This document shows, piece after piece, positions 1 to 16,976 of a stretch of DNA of 64,000 bases. The notes beneath the pieces were generated by a model. That model was not told where the DNA came from. It saw only the letters and a list, made by a program, of their open reading frames with translations, and did no database searches. Both the position numbers and the translations under genes were made by a program. This DNA comes from Bugulina stolonifera (taxonomy: Eukaryota; Bryozoa; Gymnolaemata; Cheilostomatida; Bugulidae): contig OW285188.1 in the NCBI GenBank assembly GCA_935421135.1, positions 9,652,733 through 9,716,732 on the forward strand, in the 5' to 3' direction. How positions within the stretch are numbered: position 1 is the stretch's first letter; each line of letters starts with the position of its first letter.

Positions 1-467
1 GCACCAAACCGGATGCTGTTTTTGTTGCCAGGAAACAACGTGCATCGGCAACACTTTTTATATATAAATTATTTTTAATTTTCTAGTTTACAATTAGAAT
101 ATAAATTTTACAAGTTATTTAAAAACATTAAAATTATTGCTAAAATAATTATATTTTTGTCTCTCACAGTATTTAGATAAGAGTGATAAAAATAATTTGT
201 ATACAATTTGATTTTATTAGCACACTATCGTTTAATACCGTTTCGAGCGTTGCGCGGCGATTACAAACAAATTCTTTCTCCTACTTAGTTAGAGTAATGA
301 TGTGTGTATTGCTTCCATGATCCTGCTATTTCGCTCATGTTTCGTCTTGAGTGATCCAGGAACACTGGAGAAATTTCTTTTGGCCTTCTTAATTTGAGGT
401 TTTAGGTAGAGTATAATTAGTATACAGTCTACAGACTAAATTTGATTTTAATTTAATCCTAAAATTA
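1..467. other. Left-edge non-coding sequence
   Basis: AT-rich sequence with no open frame longer than a few dozen codons and no recognisable domain, RNA gene or repeat. It may be the intergenic region or 3' flank of a gene outside the window. Nothing more can be supported. Confidence 0.5.
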
Positions 468-818
468 ATAAAAAAATATAAATACAATTTAGTAATAATT
501 TAATATTATAATTCAAATTTTAATTATAATTAAGTTGTGTTGTTTATAGTTGCATCATCACTAGCATCATATTCTACTCTTGTTATGATGCCATGGCCAA
601 AGGGTTGTAACTGAATGGATCAATAATGTAAATGTTAATGTTTAACATTAACATTTACATTATTGATCCATTCAGTTACAACCCTTTGGCCATGGCATCA
701 TAACAAGAGTAGAATATGATGCTAGTGATGATGCAACTATAAACAACACAACTTAATTATAATTAAAATTTGAATTATAATATTAAATTATTACTAAATT
801 GTATTTATATTTTTTTAT
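468..818. repeat. 351-bp near-perfect palindrome (first of two)
   Basis: The left arm (468-642) is repeated in reverse complement at 644-818 around a single central base at 643 (GTTAATGTT-t-AACATTAAC type centre). I saw no mismatch reading arm against arm. There is no spacer loop, no coding content and no evident target duplication. It could be a fold-back transposable element, a replication fold-back duplication, or an assembly or library artefact. Spacerless palindromes this long are rarely stable in cloned DNA. Confidence 0.9.
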
Positions 819-903
819 GCGTGACCTCAACCAGCATTTTGAAATTTTTCCACTAACATTATGTTAGTGGAAAAATTTCAAAATGCTGGTTGAGGTCACG
901 CAT
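817..903. repeat. 87-bp perfect palindrome (second of two)
   Basis: It begins where the first palindrome ends (2-bp overlap, AT). The arm starting ATGCGTGACCTCAACC (from 817) returns as its reverse complement ending at 903, around a single central base at 860. The two palindromes differ in sequence, so this is two independent inversions side by side rather than one larger structure. Confidence 0.9.
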
Positions 904-1127
904 GACATTGTACACAATTAACGCTTTGTTATTGAAGGAGCTTCGGTCTAAATAGTTGAATATTTGCAGAACCACCTGATCCCACTTACTAGAAGTAATT
1001 CACTTAATTGAATTTCAAATATCTAATTCTCATTACATTATGTACTTCTACGTTATGTTTGTAACGCAACACTCTTCTCTTGTATTTATTACAGTGCAGA
1101 TTTCGAGTTTGTATAAAGAATAGAAAA

Positions 1128-4100
1128 ATGGCTACTGAGCAGCTTGGGGCTGTAGGTATGTATATTCTATAATAGCCATTATTAGTTCATTGCTAAATTT
1201 CCTCTAGTTCGCTAAAATGTCTAGTTAGTAAGACATTTCAAGTTAGTGTCCTTGAAGATTCATGCCACTGTAATAATGGTATATATGGTATTTAATGTTG
1301 GTGGTTTTAAACTTATTCATGTACACATATGGCTTTATGGTTTACTTGTATGCTGCGTTCCTGTTCTCCAGGTGGGGATGTGTTGGAAAATATAGATGAC
1401 GACCCACACTTTGACACTCCTCCAGAAAGTCTAGAAGATCTGAGGCTAGAATTATCACCTGACCTTGACTCCACCGAAGATTATATTAGGAAGAACCAGG
1501 AGTGGATTAATAAAAGTGCAGGTACTTTATTCTATTTATAGGTGCAGGTGCTTTATACTATTTCTAGTCGCACAATGTACTATGTGCTTTTCTCTCATTG
1601 TACTAATTATTTGCATGTACATGTATATTTATTATGATCTGCATTGGAGCAGAGAAAATACCTTTTCCAATTTTGTGTAATACTTATATGTACCTGTGTA
1701 TGTCTAAAACAACCATTTTAGTTAGGTCTTATTCCTATCAATTCGTATTCTGTAGAATCTGTCAGAGAATTAAAGGCCACCATGGATAAGCTGATTGGTC
1801 AGGCGAGCTCACGTAAAGCAGGTTTGTCTATTTATTGAAATCAATAGAGTTTAATTTAGAACTAAATGGTTTATTAACTGGGAAAAAATATTGATTTGAA
1901 AAAGCCATTAGTCAGTACATTGATTGAAACTTATTACTAACAATAATAATCTGAACTTTTAGAAATATTATTAAAAGGTTGATATATTTTGTACACATAT
2001 GTAGGCTAATAGCTGATTTTATGTTTAATATGTTCATTATTAATGTGCGATAAGTTTAAATTTTAATTGCAAGTCTCTAATTAAAAACTTTCAATATTTT
2101 ATCTCTTCATATCTGGTACTGTTACTGTGTACGTACTGTGTTGTGGCATATTGAAATGTTAACACGCTTTTTCTCAATGGAAAGGAAATAATGCAGTGTT
2201 TAAAAGTATGCTGCATTTGGTTCTTTTAATTTAGAACGAATTGTCTTAAATGCATAATTGTCACACAGATGCCAGACCCTGTAATTGACTCAATAGATTA
2301 TTATACGTGTCATGAAGTTTCAACGGGTTGCATTTTCATGTTGCAATTTTATGACTTTCAAATTTTATTTATCACTTACAGAACTGGAAAGCCGTACAGA
2401 TAAACTGAAACAAATGAAGAAAGAAATAGAAGAGATCAGTATGGAAGATATAGAAAAAGAGGAGGAAGAGCTAAAGAAACTCATAGATGTTGAGTCAGTA
2501 AGACAGACGAATTATACCAATGGCGACGACACAACTAGTGGTTAGTTGATGGTTTACTCTATAGTGAGAGAGAGTGAGGTTTCTTTATTATTTCCGTTTT
2601 CTCGATCTCTTGCACAGTGGAAATTATGGCTCACTCACTCATAGATACTTTGTATACATGTACATGTAGTAATATGAGTGATCAGTTATTACATTGTCTG
2701 TTGATACATTGTGCGAATTAGTTATATTGGAAGTTGTCTTCTCTTTTTGCTGTTTAATCAAGAGAGAAGACAACTTCAATTTTTCAGTGACTAAGGTACC
2801 ATACCAACAGATAGAAATGGGTAATGTTATAATATTAACTTAAGGCTCGGCTGCCTGAGAGGCCGTGAGCTTTGACAGAACAACTTTGTTGTCCGTTGGC
2901 ACAGCTCTATAGGCAATGTACCAGTCCACCAGCGGCCTTGATTAATATCCAGCCAATAGCCAAAGCTGATTTTTGATAAACTACATAATTGGATCCGTTG
3001 TATCTGATCTTAACCAACATGTTGGTCGTTGCATAGCAAAACGAACGGCGCGCCGATTTGCTATAGACCGTGGCTCTGAATGCCAGAAAAGAACAATCAG
3101 CCTCTTGTGTAGCCGGGCCTTTAGAATTTTATCTGGAACATCATCACACACGTTCTCATAAGGAAGACAACTTCTCTTGCTGGAACTTTGGTTATATCAA
3201 ACTATGTAAATTATTGCACTCTCTTGCAGACAGATGTATGGTCTGAATGTTTATTGTAGAATTGAGCAGCGAAAACCACATTCAATTATTAGAGGAAAAT
3301 ATAGTTGCCTATAAGGAAAAATTAGGTTTACAAACAAACAGTTCACAAGGTAGGATATTATTGCATTACATTGTTCCAATTCCTGTTGTCATTTTTATCA
3401 TGTCCACCCATAGTGAAGGTGTGATTCTGTATTTATATGATGCGAAGCTCTCCCATTTCACCTGGCAAAGTATACAATGGAGTGTCTTATGTTTTCTTGT
3501 AGATCATGCCTTCGAGGGTTATATTTGTATATGCTTCATTGGATTTGCTTGTCTATTACAACTGTTTGTTGAATAGAACAGTGGTGTCGATGAGAACACT
3601 TTTTGCTCAGACACATCAATGTATATTTTAGAAGGTTGGGTCGAGTTCATATTCACCGATATAGATTCAAAATCTGCTGACCTTACATTCTGCATAAAGC
3701 TGAAAGTAGAAGGTGGAGCTTATAAATGTGAGTGTTGCTGTACACATGGCCAGGTAGAAGCTAATGATTACAATGTGGAATGCGATTCACTTTCTCTCCA
3801 TCCTACTACGTTTTGGATAGCCATTACAATAGTGCATAGTAATTATCTAAACCTTACATGTATGTTCTGTGTGATAAGTTTATTTAGAATTGGAACTGCT
3901 GTAAGACAGTGTAGCTGGTTAGTACAGTGGTATTCTACTAGAAATAGCGCATTGCTGCACAAGAAAACGTTACTCCGACTTTATTTGGGACTACTATTCG
4001 GGGGGGGGGGGGGGGGGGCAGTTTGGCTGGAGCAAACCATTTTTCCATTTTTGCAGATCACCAACACGTATTAAATAACCGGGATGATGTCAATTGTTGA

Positions 4101-4345
4101 AAATAAATTTGACCAACTCTCCCCTTAGTTTGATGAAACGTGGCAACTAAGCCAAGGCTAGTTGTGCTCTGAATATGCATGTACATGATCTCAGAAACCC
4201 TTCTCTTTTTGTAGGCCTGTCTTGTGAGCCTAATGTCACGAGAATAACAGAAATGCTGGAGAACCTCAATCAACAAAATGATCTTCAGCAGTTTATGATT
4301 GAGCTGCGAGGTGAATTTAAGAAATTGACAGACAAGGAAAACTGA
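1128..4345 (+). CDS. SPC25: Kinetochore protein Spc25 (NDC80 complex)
   Basis: Seven coding exons: 1128-1155, 1372-1521, 1756-1821, 2382-2540, 3260-3349, 3632-3727, 4215-4345. Together they give 720 nt and 239 residues, close to the ~224 residues of animal Spc25. Spc25 pairs with Spc24 to anchor the NDC80 complex to the inner kinetochore in mitosis. The N-terminal ~150 residues are acidic and then coiled coil (the exon 4 stretch rich in E and K). The C-terminal globular RWD-like domain starts at YKEKLGL, continues with VEFIFTDID and CIKLKV, and ends with the helix LQQFMIELRGEFKKL; all match the Spc25 family. All six introns are phase 1. The start is the first ATG of the frame, just after a possible 5'UTR acceptor at about 1094. 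The paralogue Spc24 is the main alternative, but the FIFTDID block favours Spc25. Confidence 0.88.
2729..3180. repeat. Possible MITE-like insertion in SPC25 intron 4
   Basis: A short hairpin (GAAGTTGTCTTCTCT at ~2730 facing AGAGAGAAGACAACTTC at ~2763) opens a segment of higher GC than the surrounding intron. The segment closes with GGAAGACAACTTCTC near 3165. The word GAAGACAACT also occurs at ~12,590 (RAB2 intron) and ~48,533 (CHD intron), as expected of a dispersed repeat end. No transposase is present and the borders are uncertain. Confidence 0.35.
4000..4018. repeat. G19 homopolymer in SPC25 intron 6
   Basis: An uninterrupted run of 19 G in the intron between exons 6 and 7. It is non-coding. 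Runs of this length are prone to slippage and sequencing error, so its length should not be trusted. Confidence 0.9.
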
Positions 4346-4476
4346 ACTTCCATTAATTATTTATTTCTCCTTTTTTGTAGGCAGTGCCATTTTTTATCTG
4401 CAGACTTTAGTCAGAACTAATACCCTATAGGTTTGCCACCACAGTATTGTGTCTTCTGCTAGTTGTGTTGTGCAAC

Positions 4477-4507
4477 AATAAAGTGTTTGGTATTTTTACA
4501 TTTTATT
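4477..4507. terminator. Facing poly(A) signals of SPC25 (+) and RPL27 (-)
   Basis: AATAAA on the + strand at 4477-4482 lies 132 nt after the SPC25 stop. AATAAA on the - strand (TTTATT at 4502-4507) lies 22 nt after the RPL27 stop. With cleavage the usual 10-30 nt downstream, the two mature 3' ends meet or overlap by a few bases. Confidence 0.75.
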
Positions 4508-4528
4508 TGAGCCAATAGATACAAATTA

Positions 4529-6160
4529 TTAGAATCTTAACTTCTGGAAGAACCATTTGTGCTTTCCAGTTTTGTACCTCTCCTCAAATCGGGCCTTGGC
4601 TTCTCTCCTTGCTCTTCGCCTCTTGGATGGGTCTTTGAAAGCCTCCTTGTTTACAGCTGCTTTGTCTAGTGCGACATCAACTGAATATCTGCAAGATATC
4701 ATGTTCATAACTACACATTTTGTTTCAAGTAGAATACAGCAACCTCTGCTAAGAATCAAAGGTTTCACCAAAACAACTATTACATCACTTTACTAGTCGG
4801 ATAAATTTTGCTCTACATACTAGCTAAGGAACATTTTTCATGCCCACACCCTTCTGTTCAACCCTATCACAAGTATTAGTTAGAATTGGTGGACCTAATG
4901 TTCAGTCTACCTATGCACTGCATATTGTACTTTCAAATACCTGGTGGGCATTAGATGGTTATAGTTGTAGACACGAACAAAGGTTTTAATCTTGGATCTC
5001 TGCTGTACTTTTTTCTTGCTCATCTTTTTGGTAACAATTCTGGGATATCTGTCTATTCCAGCTACCAAGGCGTGGCCATAAGGCTTCTCAGAATTACCTT
5101 CGTCGTAATTCTACAACAGAATTTTAATACCAGATAGCACTTTATATCAACTGCAATCAAATTAACTCCAGTGCATTCATACTACGCAGACTCTTGTTTT
5201 TACCGACTCCAGAATAAATGGTTGGTGCACCCTCTGGCCTACAAGTTGTACAATAATGAACAGGATGGGAATTGGCCTTGCGAAAAAGATGATTATCACA
5301 GAATTAACATTTGTGATAGAAAATTTGGAACTATCTGAAGGCAAGTTTGCTATAAATTCAAAGTGCAGTATTACACACATTTAACCATTTAAAAGAATTT
5401 CCCAAAAAGCCTCTTCCCAAATATTTGGTTGCAAACGGAAACTTTTTTTATGAATGCCTATTTCAAAGCAGCTTCAATGTAAAAACCAATGTTTTATAAA
5501 ACAAGGAAATTTGCAGATTAACAACGCTGTGTAAATGAGTGACTTTCACTTAAATGACAACTTCAACATAAAGGTGGCATTTAAATCACAACCACTTGGC
5601 TAATCAATGTAGAATAAAAATCTCAGATTTGCTATACTATTATAGTCAATAAGATTGCAATCAGTTTTAGAAGTGAACCAGTTGAGGTGGCACACTCCCA
5701 ATTGAGGTGGCAATACACCAGAGCCAAAATATCTAGTGGGTTTGGAGGCACTGACTCTTTAAATGCCTGTTTTAGCATTGAATAGAATTAAAAGTTGTAC
5801 ATTTCAGGAATAACATGATCCTAGTCGGCCAATAGCGTTAGTAAATTGGCACTAAACAATTGCAGCATTGACAACTATCACCCTTATTGGTAGTGAAATG
5901 AAAACACTTGCTGACCATGTGCCGAGCAGAAGAGAGGTAGGACTAGGAACCTAACTTACAACAGTGATAACAACATTGTACCTAAATGAATTTCCATTGA
6001 GTTTACATACCACCTGTCTCGAGCCTGCCCCATCCCAATAAAGGTGCGCTGACAACAATAGAATAACATTTGTGCTTACCTTAACGATTACAGCTTTGCG
6101 TCCGGCAAATCGTCCATTGAGGACCAACACAACTTTGCCACTCTTCATAAACCGGCCCAT
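4529..6160 (-). CDS. RPL27: 60S ribosomal protein L27 (eL27)
   Basis: Three coding exons on the - strand, 6160-6080, 5110-4941 and 4688-4529, total 411 nt and 136 residues, the same length as human RPL27. The protein is a structural component of the large cytoplasmic ribosomal subunit. Recognisable blocks are [20 protein letters not shown] at the N-terminus (KOW-type fold), [14 protein letters not shown] and [18 protein letters not shown] in the middle, and [16 protein letters not shown] at the C-terminus. Introns fall after VIVK (phase 0) and inside the Arg codon after MPT (phase 2). The start is the ATG in ATAATGGGC, 5 nt after a TTTTAG acceptor, implying a separate 5'UTR exon upstream. It is divergent with RAB2 and convergent with SPC25. 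Confidence 0.96.
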
Positions 6161-6649
6161 TATGGCTAAAAGCATAAAACATAGTATGTTTAAGGCTACA
6201 GAGATAAACTAACAAAAACTCCTGGTTCAGCTTACTCAAATAACCATACACAGATACACTACAGTGCGAGTACATACTGATACTCCAGTGCCCATATCTA
6301 TTACGTCTAAAGGACTGTCCTAATCCCCGATGGCAAGTTTCCCTAGGTACAATACTAAAAAGGATATATATATCGACAAAAATATGAAACGTTGCGAAGT
6401 CATAAGCTGTTTTTAATCAATCTCCAACTCATACGACCATGTAGTCAGTTGCGACTGAGTGAGATGGAATTAGACATTGACACTCGTTGCACTAAATCAA
6501 TTCCTAGAATGCAAGTTAGTGGAACATCGTCAACAGCATGCGACACAAAATATATTTTTTAATAATTTGATTCGTCTTGAAAAAAGCATAGCATCGCCAT
6601 GACTGAGATGTACGTGGATAAAATAACCATATTTTGCTAACATACTAAC

Positions 6650-6682
6650 CAGGTTTATAGTTGCCGAGAAAAAGAAAAGATT
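6650..6682 (-). promoter_or_regulatory. RPL27: Likely RPL27 5'UTR exon with a TOP pyrimidine tract
   Basis: Read on the - strand, the pyrimidine-rich tract CTTTTCTTTTTCTCGGC is followed by a short leader and a donor, CCTG|GTTAGT, at about 6650. This is the expected form of a vertebrate/metazoan 5' terminal oligopyrimidine mRNA start and would splice to the acceptor at 6166, just before the RPL27 ATG. The exact start nucleotide is inferred, not shown. Confidence 0.5.
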
Positions 6683-7002
6683 CACGCGAGATTTCCTGTC
6701 AAGTATGTGTTTGACTCGCTAATTGACCTTTAAAACTTGTGATGTAAGTCGAAGTCCGAATATAGCTGCAACATATGCACGCAGCAGTTTGGCCGATAAA
6801 TTCTAAAATGTTCTTTGCTATACTTACCTGTTAGTAAAATATTGGGACTAACATTGACAGTAAACACAAAGAACTTCCAGATGTTGGATAAATTTCTGTA
6901 GTAAACAGATAATCAAGTATATTTGGTTTGCAGCTGGTGAAATACTGTACAATATAGTACTATTACCTCATTTAATTATCATATAAGAACAAATTTTGGA
7001 AA
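6683..7002. promoter_or_regulatory. Shared intergenic promoter region RPL27 / RAB2
   Basis: About 320 bp separates the inferred RPL27 start (leftward) from the RAB2 ATG (rightward), with no open frame. It must hold the promoters of both genes if the 5' ends are as drawn. I see no clear TATA box on either strand, which fits housekeeping promoters. Confidence 0.5.
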
Positions 7003-13448
<6,446 letters not shown>

Positions 13449-16400
13449 GAGCCACACTGTATCTAGTCACATGTTACATCTGTCTGGTGTGTAAGTACTA
13501 CCTCTTGGTATATAGTGTAGCTGGACGGTCACTGCCCATAGTTATGGTAACTGGACACTGTTGATGGTCAGTGACAGGCTGACATTATTTTGTAAAATCT
13601 ACTCTTTTCTAAAGTCGGTTGATCTTTTCTCAGTTCCCATGTACTGGGATACAACATTGACAAAAATCATTTTTCAACCAAACAAATGTAAACTTTTCAA
13701 AACATGTAAACTTTTCAAAATAGTTTCTGCTTCTATACATTTGTACATGTTACTCTGGACTAAAGAAAAGCTATGTATTTATATAAGCATGTAATTTTGT
13801 TGAAAACGGTGCAGTGATGTAATCATGCTCAACCTTGTATTTCCTCCTGCAGATTCACTGGATATTGAGGGGAGACAACTTCTACTCACTGTAGACAGCA
13901 AACAGCTCAACTTGCTGTCCTAATATTTTCTAAAGATAATATATTGGCTCTCTCTACCACTCGTTATATAGCATACATCTTGATGGAAAGGGGGATAAAA
14001 CTGATTACATAATATATATTTACAATAAATTAGACAGGAAGATGTTTATCCTATTCTTGGATGTATATTATTGTATGACAAACAGGTGAACTCATTACAT
14101 GTACTGTTTACCATTCCATCATAATAATTGTACTATTAATAATTATTCATATTGTAGTTATTTTAATGTTATTTATCTCCAAATAGTGTTGTTGTCCTAA
14201 TGCCTTGATTTGTTATGTAAGTGCTGTATGTTCAGAATGTTTTGTATGGTGGTTTTGCAATACTATATGCTTTGAATATCGTAAAACCTAACCAAACTTT
14301 TTAATTCGGAAATTTGATAGATTATGTTTCAAAACCACCCAGACATTGCAGAATGTTAGTAAGTACTAAATCGGTGAAGAATAAACATGCTGTGTTTTAT
14401 TATTATTCACAGATACATGTACTTGTAGTATATAATATAATGAATACTGTATATCTCTATTCTGAGGAGAATGTTTTTATGCATTATTGTGTTGTGCTAC
14501 TGTAACTAAAATGTGCTAGAACAAAATAATTATAGTATAATAATTATGCTAGAGCAAATATATTTTAGCATATCCAATAGACTAACACTTTGTTGCCTGC
14601 TGTGGTAGTATATAACTACACTGTAGGTGCAAGCCAGTTAGGTTCATAACAGCATGTAGCCTTTGTTTGTGGTTGGGGGTCGACACCTATTATAATGTAG
14701 AGGACAACTTCTGCATTTGAAATATATTTTCCATTTATGTTTTGGCGGAAAATAAGTCCAGGGGATTTTTGTCCAAAAAACAAGTAGCTAGAATACAAAA
14801 AGTAGGGTTACAGTATGAGAAAAAGAGAAAAAAAAAGAAATAGCTACAGTTTGAATTTTAAAATGGCAAACATCTACTGGTAAATTAGTTATAGTAATAC
14901 ATATGAAATTGCAAGCATGTAGCCTATAAAACTAGTAGAGTAAAAGACAAGTAAATAAGTTAAAAACAATGCATATAAAATTTTGAGCATTTAGTAGAAT
15001 AAAACTAATAAAGTAAAAGACAGAGTGTTGGTAAAATAAGTTTTAATCAGGAAGAAGAAGAATTTCTGGTGGCATTTTTGAAAGATTGTAGATTGACTCG
15101 TTTTTACATGGTTGGGGAGAACGTTGAGCTTCCTGGCACAAAAACCGCCAATGGCAAATCTAAAATTCTCCTTGGAGAGTCTATAACTCTGGCTCTTTGC
15201 TAAACGAGTTTCACTACTTAATTTTTCAGGTAAAAGGTTGTTATCGATGACTGGAATTTCACTGCAGATCCCAGGCTGGGCGCCTGTGTGTAAACTCTAC
15301 CTACATTGTTACAACATCAAATCTATTACCACAGAACTGGGAACATTAAACATAAATAGTAAACGGAATATAATAGATATACATGTAGTGGCTGTTGGCA
15401 ATTGAACTAGTCCTAGACAGAAAAAGTCAGCACCCTGCTGTCAAGTATGACACCTTCCATTACTGTTGTTCACTTCCTCATTGTATACTAAAAGTGTCCA
15501 CCCACTTATGATAGACCCATAGATGTAGTACAGTTACTAATTACATTGTACATAATATATTATTATACAGTATATTTTTATGCTCATAGCTAAATAATAG
15601 AACCTACAATGTATATTACGTGTATATCATAAATCATTTCGATTACCAGACCAATTTGAAGACTATAATCCAGGGATGCAGTCATATGTTGGAGCAAAGA
15701 AGAACTGCTTAGGTGAGAAGGAAGTAAAAATACAGTATCCTGTAAAGTCATGATGACCTTGATGATGAGTCATTACCATGATGGCTCTCTCTCCCTCTCT
15801 TTTGTGTTTGAGTATAGGTGGTGCTATCTAATGAGTCATAAAATACCATAGCAAGCTGATTCATTGCCAACAAAAGTCTTTTGACAACTATTATTTTGAA
15901 GTTATTCCCTCTTGTCACATTTTAAACTCCTAAATTGCAACTGCCACAGCAGTGTATAATAATGCAATATTATTGGTATAAATTATAAGTAAATCAAAAA
16001 GTAAAGTGCATTGTATCTAAGGTGACTTGACACTGTAATACTGTAGTATTTACCTGTAGTACAATAGTCATTACTTCAGATGAAAAGGAAATATTCTACA
16101 GATAAAATGTATCACAATTGAAATGCTTTTTTGATTACTGTGACATTCATGACACATGCATACTCTAAGATATAATTTGGAGGTTTCCATCATTCTGCAC
16201 CTTTATACTTAGCCTGAGTGTTACAGCAGGCTTTCACACATTTGCAGGTTTGCACACATTTGCTTCCCGGTTACAGACAGGGCAAGCTGTCATCTTTAGA
16301 AAAGGAAAGATCTTAGTTACACATGAGTAATACCTCTCCTCAATTGTTGAGTAATACAATAATAAGTCAGTCAGTCAGTCAGTCATAACAAAGTGAAAAT

Positions 16401-16976
16401 TGCCTGCTGTACATGTAATGTACAAGTAACTTTTATTAGGGTAAGAATGTGACATATTTGCAGTGTGCACACAATCCTGCTCTGCAACAGCTATTGGACA
16501 TTATTTTGGCAAAATTCCAACGGTGACTGGCTGACTGCACTGCTTTGATTAATACAAACCAAATAATGCATCAAAGTTCATGTACAATGTACATTGAATT
16601 ATATACTGCACAGCCATAAGCTATGCTTATAATCTACAGACTGGCTCTACATTAGGACCATATTTCTGAGTCATACAGTCTACTGGCTATTATCAACATT
16701 GTTCTTCTAAGCATTTTCATTGGACAAAGAAGTCAAGGGATTTCAGAATAAAGCATGAAATTATCAACCTAGTGAGTCAGAGATCAGCTGCACCTAATGT
16801 TTACATTACTATTATTACAATATTCTCCCTTTGGACTATAACTTATGTGTCATTATAACATACTGCACAACTCCAAGTAGCTGAGCACATCATTTGCTTT
16901 AGTGCACCTCATTCAGTAGGTTAGTGTGTTCAGTAGGTTGGTTTAACATAGCATACAAGCCTAGAGGATAGATAAT
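13449..16976. other. RAB2 3' region and intergenic sequence
   Basis: The RAB2 3'UTR runs at least to the AATAAA at 14,024-14,029. The remainder is AT-rich with only short, featureless open frames and no recognisable domain. A short candidate non-coding exon is noted at 15,650-15,713 (after an AG and before GTGAG), possibly the 5' leader of the next Rab gene; this is weak. Confidence 0.4.
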
